Positions 24,813 to 34,550 are shown, counted from the first letter of the stretch. The stretch: DNA of 64,000 nt from Pedosphaera sp. (GCA_028293285.1 JAQGPC010000279.1:23200-87199), one strand, 5' to 3'. Notes: a model not told the origin generated them from the letters alone. Numbers and translations are program-made.

Positions 24813-27083
24813 ATGAGCATACCTTCACTTAGGGCGCGAATAAGTTTTCAGGCTAAAATACTGATACCGGTCATCACGGTCATGATATTGCTGATCGCCA
24901 TCACCATGTGGTTGGTCGGCCGCCGCATCACGACGCAGATTGAAACCGACGCGGTATCGCAAAAATTGGAGACGGCAAATAAAGTCTTCAAAAATCTTCA
25001 AATTGTTCATGCCACCAATTTGGTTTCCAGATACCGCACGGTGATTAATGAACCACGATTTCGGGCAGCATCCCAGATTGATCCGGGCTCGACGGGCGCT
25101 TTGAAAACAGTGGATGGTTTTCTGAAAGAACTTATCCAGGATGATGGAGATGCAAAAATTGCCGTGCTTACATCAGAATCCGGCGGTCATTTGGCCAGCG
25201 CAAATCTCGATTCCAAACTGGAACTGGCGGAGTTTGAAGCGTCCAGTTTGCCAATAATCCGCCAGGCGCTTGATGGTCATATTGGGGTGGATACCATTCG
25301 AGTTGATAGCCGATTGTTTGAGGTGATTTCCCTTCCTGTTCGGGGTAATGGGGGTTCAATTTGTGCAGCTACCTTTGGGGTTGAGATTGGGGAAACGCTT
25401 GCGCGGGAGATCAAAGACCTTACCAGTAATGATATTCTGCTATTGGTGGACAACCAGGTGGTGGCGAATGCCTCCAGTTTTAAAAAGGCTGAATTATACC
25501 CCGAACTTACCGCAAAATTCATCAATTTAACTGCAAAGGAGAGAATACAGTCGAGCAAGGACAAAGAGATTATCCTGGGTCGGGAACACTTCCTGTGCAA
25601 GGCGGGGCAATTCGGAGCCGCCAGTCAACACGGTAAGCTCGGTTATTTATTACTCTCTTCTTATGAACATTCATTGGGCGAATTGCAGGTAACACAACGG
25701 ATGCTGCTGGCGGTAAGCTTTTTTGGAATAGTGCTGAGCGCGGGAATTGTCTGGCTGATCATCCGGACAGTGACCCAGCCTCTGCGCCAATTACGCGCCA
25801 GCGCCGAAGCGGTCGGTCATGGAGACTTTTCCAAATTTGTTGAAGTTAATTCCAAGGATGAATGCGGCGAACTGGCGGCGGTGTTCAATCAAATGATTGA
25901 GCGGGTCAAGACCTCGCGGGAACAACTGGAAAAAACCGTGGACACACTCAAATCCACCCAGAATCAGTTGATTCAGAGTGAGAAATTGTCGGGCATCGGT
26001 GAGTTCGTTGCGGGTGTGGCGCATGAGTTGAATAATCCACTGACTTCGGTGATGGGCTTTGCGGAAATATTGCAACAATCTGATTTGCCTGAACAGCATC
26101 GGCGCTTCCTGGACCTAATTTTTAAGAGCGCCAAGCGTTGCCAGAAGATCGTGCAGAGTTTGTTGAGCTTCGCGCGTAAACATTTGCCAGAGCGCAAAGT
26201 GGTGAGCGTGAATGAAGTGGTCGAGTCGGCCATCGAAATCGTGCAATACCAATTGCGCACAAGTAATATCGAAGTGGTGCCTGAATTAGAGCCGAATCTG
26301 CCCGCCACCATGGTTGATCCGCACCAGATGCAGCAGGTTTTTCTGAACCTGATTAATAATGCACGGCAAGCGATGGAGGGACGTCGCGATGGGCGTATCC
26401 GAATCAGCACCCAGGCGGCATCGAAAGAACGCGTCCGAATTATCATAGAAGACAATGGTCCGGGTATTTCACCCGAGAATTTGAAGAAACTGTTTGTGCC
26501 GTTCTTCACCACGAAAGAAGTGGGAAAAGGAACGGGACTCGGCTTAAGTCTCTGTTATGGAATCATAACAGAACACGGCGGCACCATCACGCCGGAAAGC
26601 AAACTGGGTGAAGGCGCGAAGTTCATAGTTGACCTGCCGGTAACGCAGGAAGCCGTGGCCAAAGTGGAAAAAGTCGCGGTTCCAGCGCAGCCGCAGTCGA
26701 CGAAGGAAGGCCTTGGCAAGCGCGTGCTCGTCGTGGATGACGAGGATACAATCCTGCAAATGATCCGTGAAGCGCTGACTCTCAATGGTTATCAGGTGGA
26801 TGTGGCGCGCGATGGTGAAACCGCCCTGCGTCGCATGGGCCAAAATCATTACGATCTTACATTATGTGATTGGAAAATGCCGGGCCTGAACGGGGAGCAA
26901 GTTTATGAACGGATAAACACGTCCAATCCAGAGCTGTCCCGCCGGATGATCTTTATTACCGGCGATGTCGTGAACGAGAAAACGCAGGAGTTCTTGAAGG
27001 CTCGCAACAAGATATGCCTGTCAAAGCCCTTTACGCTTTCTGAATTCCGGGCTGCAATCAGCCGGGTGTTGAACCCGGCGTAA
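24813..27083 (+). CDS. Hybrid sensor histidine kinase (Cache-like sensor, HAMP, HisKA, receiver)
   Basis: This 756-residue membrane protein has a first helix at about 15-35, a periplasmic sensor region of about 250 residues resembling a double Cache domain, and a second helix near 298-318. A HAMP domain follows (TQPLRQLRASAEAVGHGDFSKF). The kinase shows the H box VAGVAHELNNPLT with His404, N box LINNARQAM, G1 DNGPGI and G2 GTGLGLSL. A C-terminal receiver has VVDDED, phospho-acceptor Asp686 in LCDWKMPG and conserved Lys738 in SKPF. Phosphate should pass from His404 to Asp686. No DNA-binding response regulator is adjacent, so the output partner is unknown. It lies five bases after the cupredoxin gene. 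Confidence 0.93.
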   Translation: MSIPSLRARISFQAKILIPVITVMILLIAITMWLVGRRITTQIETDAVSQKLETANKVFKNLQIVHATNLVSRYRTVINEPRFRAASQIDPGSTGALKTVDGFLKELIQDDGDAKIAVLTSESGGHLASANLDSKLELAEFEASSLPIIRQALDGHIGVDTIRVDSRLFEVISLPVRGNGGSICAATFGVEIGETLAREIKDLTSNDILLLVDNQVVANASSFKKAELYPELTAKFINLTAKERIQSSKDKEIILGREHFLCKAGQFGAASQHGKLGYLLLSSYEHSLGELQVTQRMLLAVSFFGIVLSAGIVWLIIRTVTQPLRQLRASAEAVGHGDFSKFVEVNSKDECGELAAVFNQMIERVKTSREQLEKTVDTLKSTQNQLIQSEKLSGIGEFVAGVAHELNNPLTSVMGFAEILQQSDLPEQHRRFLDLIFKSAKRCQKIVQSLLSFARKHLPERKVVSVNEVVESAIEIVQYQLRTSNIEVVPELEPNLPATMVDPHQMQQVFLNLINNARQAMEGRRDGRIRISTQAASKERVRIIIEDNGPGISPENLKKLFVPFFTTKEVGKGTGLGLSLCYGIITEHGGTITPESKLGEGAKFIVDLPVTQEAVAKVEKVAVPAQPQSTKEGLGKRVLVVDDEDTILQMIREALTLNGYQVDVARDGETALRRMGQNHYDLTLCDWKMPGLNGEQVYERINTSNPELSRRMIFITGDVVNEKTQEFLKARNKICLSKPFTLSEFRAAISRVLNPA

Positions 27084-27123
27084 ACGACCGCAATAATGCC
27101 GCTCTGGCAGGCCGGCACTTAAT

Positions 27124-27537
27124 TCAGGTTGAAGGTTGCCGGAGTTGGCCGGAAGCGAACTTCCGCTGATTATAGTTCCGCCCTGTTGGACTGCCCGTCG
27201 GTGCTGCGGCTCCTCTCGGCTTGAGCGTAATGTTGTTTATGACCTGGCGCACACCTTCCACCCTTTGCGCGACTTCCGCTGCACGGGCTTTCTGCTCGGG
27301 CGTATCCACAAACCCACTCAGTTGAACCACGCCGTCTAAAGTTTCGACCTTTACATCCGGGAACTTGTAAATGGGTTCCCTATTAAGCGCATGTTTTACG
27401 CGGTGTGTAAGGGTGGCGTCATCTATGCGGCGGCCAACTGTGCGATCCCCTCCGGTGTGGCATCCCGTCAAAGTCATCAGCGCAATTACGGCGCCAAGGC
27501 AGATGGTGGGAATGAAACGTCGTCGATTTATTTGCAT
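27124..27537 (-). CDS. BON-domain lipoprotein
   Basis: The protein starts at the ATG at 27537 (MQINRRRFIPTICLG), with lipobox LTGC. A BON domain follows (DATLTHRVKHALNREPIYKFPDVKVETLDGVVQLSGFVDTPEQKARAAEVAQRVEGVRQVINNI). BON domains are thought to bind phospholipid or attach proteins to membranes, and OsmY-like proteins protect the envelope under stress. The mature protein is probably tethered in the periplasm. The nine extra residues in the track ORF are dropped because they precede the signal peptide. The gene faces the sensor kinase gene tail to tail. Confidence 0.88.
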   Translation of the reverse strand: MQINRRRFIPTICLGAVIALMTLTGCHTGGDRTVGRRIDDATLTHRVKHALNREPIYKFPDVKVETLDGVVQLSGFVDTPEQKARAAEVAQRVEGVRQVINNITLKPRGAAAPTGSPTGRNYNQRKFASGQLRQPST

Positions 27538-27659
27538 ACCTTTCTTTGCTCCTTGTATCACCACAATATGCTTTCAGCCCTGTCAAGCCATGGGGTATTT
27601 CCTGTATTTTCCTGCTCTGGTGGGATTCCCTTTTTTGAATATTATAGTATCATGTTGAG

Positions 27660-28721
27660 GTGGAAAGCAGTACCAACCCAATCCCCAGCCGCGGCGCAAC
27701 CGGTAATCCCACCAACCGGTTTGAGAATATCCATTTGGAGCGCGATATGGACTGGAACCCGGAAGAGGATGCGTTGCCGACCACCCAATTTCTGCGGGAC
27801 CACACCAGCAAGATCATTAACCGAAACGATAGTCCAGATGTCGGCTTTGAATATAGTATAAACGCGTATCGCGGTTGTGAGCATGGTTGCATCTATTGTT
27901 ATGCGCGCCCGACCCATGAATATTTGGGATTTTCGTCCGGGCTCGATTTTGAAACGAAAATCATGGTGAAAATGGAGGCGGCCAAGCTGCTGCGGGCAGA
28001 ACTTTCTTCGCCCAAATGGCAGCCCGAGGTGATTGCCATGAGCGGGGTGACGGATTGTTATCAACCCGTTGAACGTAAATTGAAACTGACTCGGCAATGT
28101 CTGGAGGTGCTGGCCGAGTTCCGCAATCCGGTGGCGATTGTGACCAAAAATCATTTGGTGACACGTGACATTGATTTGTTGAGTGAGTTGGCACGGCATC
28201 GTGCGGCAGCGGTATTCCTCTCGGTGACCACGCTCGATACAGACTTGCGAAAAGTAATGGAGCCGCGCACTTCGCCGCCCGCAAGCCGATTGTCAGCCAT
28301 CGCCGAACTGACCAAAGCTGGCATACCGACTGGTGTGCTGGTTTCGCCAGTTGTTCCCGGGCTGACTGATCACGAAATTCCTGCCATTGTTTCTGCGGCG
28401 GTAAAAGCGGGGGCGAAATTTGCCGGTTATGTGACGTTGCGGTTGCCTTATTCCGTTGCGCCTTTGTTCGAGCAATGGCTGGCACAGCATTTTCCCGATC
28501 GCAAAGAAAAGGTATTGAACCGGATTCGAGCGTTGCGCGATGGCAAGTTGAATAACGCGGATTTTGGTTCACGCATGCGCGGGGAGGGGATCTTTGCCGA
28601 TCAGATTGAAGCTCTCTTCAATGTGGCCTGTCGGAAGGCGGGCATTCAAGATAACCACACGGGGCTTTCCACGGCGGCATTTCGACGACCGGCTGGAGCT
28701 CAAATGGAATTTGGTCTTTAA
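27660..28721 (+). CDS. Radical SAM protein (PA0069/spore photoproduct lyase-like)
   Basis: This 353-residue protein carries the 4Fe-4S radical SAM motif in YRGCEHGCIYCYARPTHEY (CxxxCxxC). After it come SGVTDCYQPVERKLKLTRQCLEVL and VTKNHLVTRDIDLL, as in the PA0069 family. The N-terminal SRGATGNPTNRFE also matches that family. The enzyme would cleave S-adenosylmethionine reductively; its substrate is unknown, and the resemblance to DNA photoproduct lyase is only at fold level. The start is a GTG at 27660, chosen because the conserved N-terminal motif lies soon after it. It appears monocistronic. Confidence 0.88.
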   Translation: MESSTNPIPSRGATGNPTNRFENIHLERDMDWNPEEDALPTTQFLRDHTSKIINRNDSPDVGFEYSINAYRGCEHGCIYCYARPTHEYLGFSSGLDFETKIMVKMEAAKLLRAELSSPKWQPEVIAMSGVTDCYQPVERKLKLTRQCLEVLAEFRNPVAIVTKNHLVTRDIDLLSELARHRAAAVFLSVTTLDTDLRKVMEPRTSPPASRLSAIAELTKAGIPTGVLVSPVVPGLTDHEIPAIVSAAVKAGAKFAGYVTLRLPYSVAPLFEQWLAQHFPDRKEKVLNRIRALRDGKLNNADFGSRMRGEGIFADQIEALFNVACRKAGIQDNHTGLSTAAFRRPAGAQMEFGL

Positions 28722-28879
28722 GAGTTGGGCCACGGTTTAAGCTTCCAAAGGTTCGCATGGTTATTTTCTCTGGCGTGTCGAGTCGGAAAACATCATCGGT
28801 AGCACTTTTAGCCATTGGCACTTTGTCCTTAACTACTCTAAACTCCATCGCGAGAATCGGACAAGCGTCCGGGAATACT

Positions 28880-29818
28880 ATGAGTAAGATTGTTTTGCTG
28901 GTGATGCTGGGATTGACCGTGATGGGCACGGGCTGCTCCTTTAAGCGTCTGGCTGTTAATCAGGTTGGCAATGCGCTGGCTGGCGGTGGAACGACCTTTG
29001 CCTCTGATGATGATCCCGAACTGGTCAAGGCGGCGGTGCCTTTCAGTTTGAAGTTGATGGAGAGTCTCCTTGCCGAAAGTCCCCGACATGAAGGGTTGCT
29101 CTTCGCTACGGCCAGTGGTTTTACACAATATTCCTATGCGTTCGTGCAGCAGGACGCGGATGAAATGGAAGGAAAAGACTTTGCTGCCGCCGAGGAAATG
29201 AGAGCGCGGTCCCGGCGCTTATATCTGCGTGCGCGTAATTATGGTTTGCGTGGCCTGGAAGTGAAACACAAGGGCTTTGAAAAAGCGTTGCGGTCAGATC
29301 CTAAACAAGCCGTGCGTGGTGCAACCGTGAAGGATGTGCCACTCCTCTATTGGACAGCGGCGTCCTGGGCGGGAGCCATTTCACTCTCAAAAGATAATCC
29401 TGATTTGATTGGTGAACTGCCGATGGTTGAAGCGATGATGGATCGTGCGCTGGCATTGGATGAGAGCTTTGGTGATGGTTCGATTCATTCGTTTTTTATC
29501 ACTTATGAAATGGGCCGTGCGGGTGGAAACGGTGATCCTGAGTTGCGGTCGAGAAAACACTTTGACCGGGTGATGGCCCTGACCGGCGGACAGCAAGCCG
29601 GGCCACTGGTGTCATTGGCCGAGGCAGTATGCGTGCCAAAGCAGAATGTGAAGGAATTTGAGTCACTGCTCAATCGGGCATTGGCCATCAATCCGGATGC
29701 AAAACCGGAATGGCGTCTGGCAAATCTGGTCGCGCAACGCCGGGCGAAATGGCTGCTAACGCGCACCGATGATCTTTTTTTACAAAAAAATCCCACCGAG
29801 AACAAAGAATCCAAGTAG
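28880..29818 (+). CDS. TRAP-associated TatT-family lipoprotein
   Basis: This protein of about 312 residues has lipobox MGTGC and a helical TPR-like body (PFSLKLMESLLAESPRHEGLLFATASGFTQYSYAFV). TatT-type (T component) lipoproteins were described as TPR partners of TRAP substrate-binding proteins. Here the next two genes encode exactly those TRAP components. The ATG at 28880 is chosen because it begins the signal peptide; the longer track ORF (28757) has no support. It lies four bases before the DctP gene, so the three genes form one operon. The protein probably passes ligand to, or positions, the periplasmic binding protein. Confidence 0.85.
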   Translation: MSKIVLLVMLGLTVMGTGCSFKRLAVNQVGNALAGGGTTFASDDDPELVKAAVPFSLKLMESLLAESPRHEGLLFATASGFTQYSYAFVQQDADEMEGKDFAAAEEMRARSRRLYLRARNYGLRGLEVKHKGFEKALRSDPKQAVRGATVKDVPLLYWTAASWAGAISLSKDNPDLIGELPMVEAMMDRALALDESFGDGSIHSFFITYEMGRAGGNGDPELRSRKHFDRVMALTGGQQAGPLVSLAEAVCVPKQNVKEFESLLNRALAINPDAKPEWRLANLVAQRRAKWLLTRTDDLFLQKNPTENKESK

Positions 29819-29821
29819 TAT

Positions 29822-30862
29822 ATGCAGATTATGAATCGTCGATTTTGGTTAAGCAGCGTATTGGCTGTCTCACTTAGTCTGGTTGTTACCGGTCTTCAGG
29901 CTGCGGACAAACCTGTGAAGCTTAAGCTGGGCACGCTCGCTCCCGCAGGCACGTCCTATCACAAAAGTCTGCAAGCAATGGGTGAGAAGTGGCGCAAGGT
30001 TTCGAATGGGATGGTGCAATTGACAATCTTTCCGGGCGGCACGCAGGGTGGTGAGCCAGATATGGTGGGCTTGATGCAGACCGGTAATCTTGACGCAGGG
30101 TTGCTGACGGCTGGCGGACTTTCGGAGATTGATCGAGCTGCCCTGGGAATGGAAGTCATGCCGATGTTCTTCCACAATCTGGAGGAAGTGGATTATGTCA
30201 GCGAGAAGTTGCGCTCGAAACTGGAAGCGCGTCTGGCTGCCAAAGGTTATGTAGTTCTGTTTTGGTGCGATTCCGGTTGGGTGCGATTTTTTTCCAAGTC
30301 ACCCGTGGAACATCCGGACGATCTGCGCAAGTTGAAGGTTTTTTCCGGAGCGGGTCACACTCATGAATATGACTTGTGGAAGATGAGCGGGTTTAGTCCG
30401 GTGGCGCTGGAATCCGTCGCAATTCCTCAGGGTTTATTGTCGGGTACTATTAGCGCAGTGCCAACCGTTCCTATTTTCGCGTTGGCGGCGCAATTGGATG
30501 GACAGGCGACATACATGCTGGAATTGAACTGGGCCCCGTTGGTGGGAGCAGCCGTGGTGCAGAAAAAGGCCTGGGATCGGGTTCCGGCCGATACTCGCGA
30601 AGCCATGCTCAAAATCGCCGCAGAAACCGGTTTGCAGGTCAAGGCGGCTGGCCGGGCTGAAAGCGATGCTGCCGTGGCGGCGATGGTCAAGCGCGGGTTG
30701 AAGGTTCAGAAGGTCACTCCGGCAGTGGATACGGAATGGCGGACGGTGATTGATCCATTGCAGACTCATATTCGCGGGAAGATTGTGCCAGAGGATATCT
30801 TTGATGAAGCGCAACGTTTAGTGAAAGAATTTCGCGCTACTGGTGGAGCCAAGCCAAAATGA
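29822..30862 (+). CDS. dctP: TRAP transporter substrate-binding protein (DctP family)
   Basis: This periplasmic protein of about 346 residues captures a carboxylate ligand and delivers it to the TRAP permease. It has a signal peptide ending LQAADK. The body carries LKLGTLAPAGTSYHKSLQAMGEKW, IFPGGTQGGEPDMVGLMQTGNLD, VFSGAGHTHEYDLWKMSGFSPVAL and a conserved Arg region. The ligand cannot be predicted with confidence. The ATG at 29822 or, three codons on, 29831 could be the start. The stop overlaps the permease start (ATGA), which couples the two. The operon order is TatT, DctP, DctQM. Confidence 0.92.
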   Translation: MQIMNRRFWLSSVLAVSLSLVVTGLQAADKPVKLKLGTLAPAGTSYHKSLQAMGEKWRKVSNGMVQLTIFPGGTQGGEPDMVGLMQTGNLDAGLLTAGGLSEIDRAALGMEVMPMFFHNLEEVDYVSEKLRSKLEARLAAKGYVVLFWCDSGWVRFFSKSPVEHPDDLRKLKVFSGAGHTHEYDLWKMSGFSPVALESVAIPQGLLSGTISAVPTVPIFALAAQLDGQATYMLELNWAPLVGAAVVQKKAWDRVPADTREAMLKIAAETGLQVKAAGRAESDAAVAAMVKRGLKVQKVTPAVDTEWRTVIDPLQTHIRGKIVPEDIFDEAQRLVKEFRATGGAKPK

Positions 30863-32736
30863 GTAGCGGCACTCTCCCCGGGCCTGACCTCGTGGCTCCC
30901 GTCGCACCCGTGAAGCTCTCGCGCGGTTGGCGATTGATTCGTGAGGGTGAAAATTCCCTGCTGGTGATTCCCCTGGCGGCCATGCTGCTGCTGCCAGTGA
31001 CGGAAATCATCCTGCGCCTGGTTTTCAAGACCGGCATTTCCGGCTCCAGCGCGATTGTCCAACATTTGACTTTGATCGTCGGAATGTTTGGCGGAGCCAT
31101 TGCGGCGCGCGACCAACGGTTGCTGGCACTTTCGCCAATCCAGACGTTACTTAAAGGTAAGCTGAAAACGGCGGCTCAAATTTTCAGCAGCGGTGTTGCT
31201 GCCGCCATCAGCTTGTTTCTTTGCCTGGCGAGTTATGAATATGTGGCCGCCCTCAGGCCGCTGGGAAAAATTCTTGTTTATGGAATTCCAGTGTGGGTGG
31301 TGCAACTCGTCCTGCCGATTGGTTTTGGTCTGATTGGATTGCGACTGATCTGGCATGCTTCGCCAAAATGGAGTGGCCGGTTGCTGACGCTCGCACTGGC
31401 GGCTGGACTTGCAGCGATGGCGAAATGGTCTCCCATCACACCAGAGCAATTCATGATTCCTGCGCTCGTGATGTTGGGCCTGGCGACTTTGCTGGGTGCG
31501 CCAGTATTCACGGCTTTGGGCGGCGCAGCATTAATTTTATTTTGGGGGCACGATCTGCCGATCCAGGCGGTTCCGCTCAAGCACTACAGCCTTACGACAA
31601 ATGATATGCTACCCAGCATCCCGATCTTTACACTGGCAGGATATTTTCTGGCGGAGAGCGGCGCGTCCAAACGATTGGTGCGGGTATTTCAGGCGTTGGT
31701 CGGACAATTTCGTGGCGGCCCGGCAATCGTCACTGCTTTGGTTTGCGCGTTCTTTACTTCGTTCACTGGTGCTTCGGGCGTCACAATCCTCGCGCTGGGT
31801 GGAGTGCTCATGCCGGTGTTGCTCGCGGCACGTTATTCCGAGCGCAACGCACTTGGATTGCTCACCGGAGCCGGCTCGTTGGGCATGTTGTTTCCGCCGT
31901 GCCTGCCGCTGATTCTGTATGCCATCGTTGCCAACCACAGCGCGCACGCCGACCTGAGCATCAAGCAAATGTTTCTTGGAGGGCTCGGGCCCGGAATTCT
32001 GCTGGTCATATTGACGGCTTGGTGGGGGATTCGCAAAGGGCCCAAGGAGAAAGCTGACCGCACGATTTTTCAATGGTCGGAAGCCCGGGCCGCCATTTGG
32101 GCTGCCAAGTGGGAAATGTTGATTCCCGTGGTCGCAATCGGTTCTCTCTTTTGCGTGCCGACCACAGTTGAAGCGGCTGCGATCACCGCTGCTTACGCGC
32201 TTCTGGTTGCAACGGTAATTCATCGCGATCTGCATCCGATTCGTGATTTGCCACGAGTCATCACGGAATGCGGATTGCTGGTAGGCGGCGTGTTATTGAT
32301 TTTAGGCGTGGCGTTGGGTTTCACGCATTACCTCGTGGACGCGCAGATTCCGGATAAAATGGTGGAATGGGCCACCGTTACGGTGAAGTCCAAATTTCTG
32401 TTCCTGCTTGGCCTCAATATCGTGTTGTTGATTGTCGGTGGATTGATTGAAATTTACGCGGCTATTATTGTGGTCGTGCCGTTGCTGGTGCCGCTGGGGG
32501 TGGCGTTTGGTATCGATCCCGTTCACCTGGGAATTATTTTCCTCGCCAACATGGAGCTCGGTTTTTTAGCGCCGCCAGTCGGCATGAACCTGTTGCTTTC
32601 CTCATATCGCTTCAACAAGCCGATGTCCGAAGTCACGCGCGCTACTTTTCCGATGCTGCTCGTGTTATTATTGGGCGTGTTATTGATTACCTATTTTCCG
32701 CCGCTAACGACATTCCTGCCACGGTTGTTTAAATAG
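30859..32736 (+). CDS. dctM: TRAP transporter fused permease (DctQ-DctM)
   Basis: This 625-residue integral membrane protein combines the small DctQ subunit (about residues 25-165, four helices) with the large DctM subunit (about 180-625, with many helices). The DctM half shows ALVCAFFTSFTGASGVTILALGG, GLLTGAGSLGMLFPPCLPLILYAI and FLANMELGFLAPPVGMNLLLSSYRFNKPM. It uses a sodium or proton gradient to import the ligand delivered by DctP. Fused QM proteins are known. It overlaps the DctP stop by four bases. It ends ten bases before the amidase gene on the opposite strand, so the two units converge. Confidence 0.93.
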   Translation: MSSGTLPGPDLVAPVAPVKLSRGWRLIREGENSLLVIPLAAMLLLPVTEIILRLVFKTGISGSSAIVQHLTLIVGMFGGAIAARDQRLLALSPIQTLLKGKLKTAAQIFSSGVAAAISLFLCLASYEYVAALRPLGKILVYGIPVWVVQLVLPIGFGLIGLRLIWHASPKWSGRLLTLALAAGLAAMAKWSPITPEQFMIPALVMLGLATLLGAPVFTALGGAALILFWGHDLPIQAVPLKHYSLTTNDMLPSIPIFTLAGYFLAESGASKRLVRVFQALVGQFRGGPAIVTALVCAFFTSFTGASGVTILALGGVLMPVLLAARYSERNALGLLTGAGSLGMLFPPCLPLILYAIVANHSAHADLSIKQMFLGGLGPGILLVILTAWWGIRKGPKEKADRTIFQWSEARAAIWAAKWEMLIPVVAIGSLFCVPTTVEAAAITAAYALLVATVIHRDLHPIRDLPRVITECGLLVGGVLLILGVALGFTHYLVDAQIPDKMVEWATVTVKSKFLFLLGLNIVLLIVGGLIEIYAAIIVVVPLLVPLGVAFGIDPVHLGIIFLANMELGFLAPPVGMNLLLSSYRFNKPMSEVTRATFPMLLVLLLGVLLITYFPPLTTFLPRLFK

Positions 32737-32745
32737 GACTTACTA

Positions 32746-34401
32746 TCAATTATCCAGGTTGGGATGCTTCCGGTGAAAATCGGTTGAATCCTGATAGGCC
32801 TTTGCCACGGCCAGAATTTCAGCTTCCTTGAACAGATTTCCAATAAAGCAAATGCTTGTGGGAGTGCCGGCTTTGGAAAATCCGTTTGGCACCACCACGC
32901 ACGGATGGCCGGTAAGATTGGTCAGCAACTCACTATCACCGGAGAGCGAGGGAGCAAGGAAGACATCCACATTTTCAAGCTGCTTGGCGGTTTCTTGAAT
33001 GAGTAGGTAGCGAATACGGGTAGCTTGGATGTATTCCACCGCCGGAATAAAGCGGGCTTCGCGGAACGCGTTCGGCCAGGTGTGCAAACCCTGACGTTTC
33101 ATCAAATCATCGCGACCACTGACTGTCAGGTCATCAAACGCAGCCGCGCCTTCCACGGAAATGACGAACGAGATGTCATGGATGGGCAGCTTGGGTAATT
33201 CGATCGGCACAAGTTTCGCACCGAGCGAACGCATTTTTTCCAGCACGGCGGCATCTTTATCTTTGCGCTCACCTTTTTCCGTGTCGAAATCAGTTTTCAA
33301 ATAACCGATCCGGAGCTTTTGCCATTTGAGTTTGGAATCATAATTGAAAGGCAGGTCGTAAAGAGTTTGGTCAACGCCGTCGGGACCTTGGATGGTATTG
33401 AACACAATGGCGCAGTCTTCCACCGTGCGGCAGATGGGGCCAAGTTTATCCATTGACCAGGTCAAGGCCATGGCTCCATTTCGGCTGATACGACCATAGG
33501 AAGGGCGAAGACCAGTGATGCCGCAACGGTCGCACGGAGAGACAATCGAGCCGTGGGTTTCCGAACCGATGGCGAAGGGCACGAGTCCGGCGGCTGTGGC
33601 CGCAGCCGGTCCAGCAGAGGAACCGCTGGAACCTTGCTTGAGATTCCACGGGTTGCGCGTCATGCCGCCATACCAGACTTCGCCCCAAGCGAGCTCGCCC
33701 ATGGTCAGCTTGGCAGTGAGCACCGCACCGGCGGCTTCAAGGCGTTTAACGACCGTAGCATCTTCATCAATCAATTGATCTTTGAATGGCGCGGAACCCC
33801 AGGTGGTGCGGATTCCCCGGATAGTCAGCAAATCTTTTACGGCATAAGGAATGCCGTGAAGTGGTCCACGATATTTTCCAGCGGCAATTTCACGGTCTGC
33901 GCGGCGGGCTTGGTGGATGGCGAGGTCCTCCGTAAGCGTAATGATGCATTCGAGTTTGCAGCCATACTTTTTCATGCGCTCAATGTAGAAGCAGGTGAGC
34001 TTTTCCGAAGTAATCTGGCGGGACTTGATCAAGTCGCCCAGTTCACCAATGGAATAGTAGGCAAGATCATCCATGTTGGCCGGCAGTTTAATTTTGACTG
34101 GTGAACTCAATTTGATTTTTTTGCGAGTGGTTTCGAACTTCATTCCCACGGGAATGGGATTAAACAACATGGCTGAAGGAATGGCGTTGGAGAGTGGGAA
34201 TTTGCGGAGCACTTGAAAAGTGTCGAGTTGATCCTTGAGACCGGAAAGCATCAGGTCGTTCTTGGCATCGGAGAAGTGCAGGCCGAGGAGATTTTCTGCC
34301 TCAATAATAGTCTGCCTGGTGATGGGACTATTGGTGTTTGTTTCGGCCCGAACAGCAGTGGCAACCAGGAAGCAACTTAAAAGCAATTTCAAGTAACGCA
34401 T
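32746..34401 (-). CDS. Exported amidase (amidase signature family)
   Basis: This 551-residue hydrolase has a signal peptide (MRYLKLLLSCFLVATAVRAE). The amidase-signature fold contains the catalytic Lys in YAVKDLLTIRG, the Gly/Ser-rich signature GSSGSSAGPAAATAAGLVPFAIGSETHGSI and a second Ser of the Ser-cisSer-Lys triad. It cleaves amide bonds; the substrate may be an amide or a peptide fragment and is not fixed by sequence. The N-terminal 120 residues form an extra helical extension before the catalytic domain. It converges with the TRAP operon. Confidence 0.9.
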   Translation of the reverse strand: MRYLKLLLSCFLVATAVRAETNTNSPITRQTIIEAENLLGLHFSDAKNDLMLSGLKDQLDTFQVLRKFPLSNAIPSAMLFNPIPVGMKFETTRKKIKLSSPVKIKLPANMDDLAYYSIGELGDLIKSRQITSEKLTCFYIERMKKYGCKLECIITLTEDLAIHQARRADREIAAGKYRGPLHGIPYAVKDLLTIRGIRTTWGSAPFKDQLIDEDATVVKRLEAAGAVLTAKLTMGELAWGEVWYGGMTRNPWNLKQGSSGSSAGPAAATAAGLVPFAIGSETHGSIVSPCDRCGITGLRPSYGRISRNGAMALTWSMDKLGPICRTVEDCAIVFNTIQGPDGVDQTLYDLPFNYDSKLKWQKLRIGYLKTDFDTEKGERKDKDAAVLEKMRSLGAKLVPIELPKLPIHDISFVISVEGAAAFDDLTVSGRDDLMKRQGLHTWPNAFREARFIPAVEYIQATRIRYLLIQETAKQLENVDVFLAPSLSGDSELLTNLTGHPCVVVPNGFSKAGTPTSICFIGNLFKEAEILAVAKAYQDSTDFHRKHPNLDN

Positions 34402-34475
34402 AAAGGTGACATTGGGACAAAGAGAGGGAAACTGGCAATTCCTATTTTAAGGTTGCATGTTTAGTGTGCGAATCT

Positions 34476-34492
34476 GGCGGTCATAGACCGCC
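34476..34492. repeat. Palindromic REP-like element, copy 1
   Basis: GGCGGTC-ATA-GACCGCC is a perfect 7-bp stem with a three-base loop, followed by GCTACAG. A close copy lies at 41812 with the same flank (gctac). It sits in the gap between the amidase and Tag genes. Confidence 0.65.
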
Positions 34493-34550
34493 GCTACAGA
34501 ATTTTTAAGTTCTCAATTCCATTCATTCGTGCTGCAATCGCCTGAGCTTT

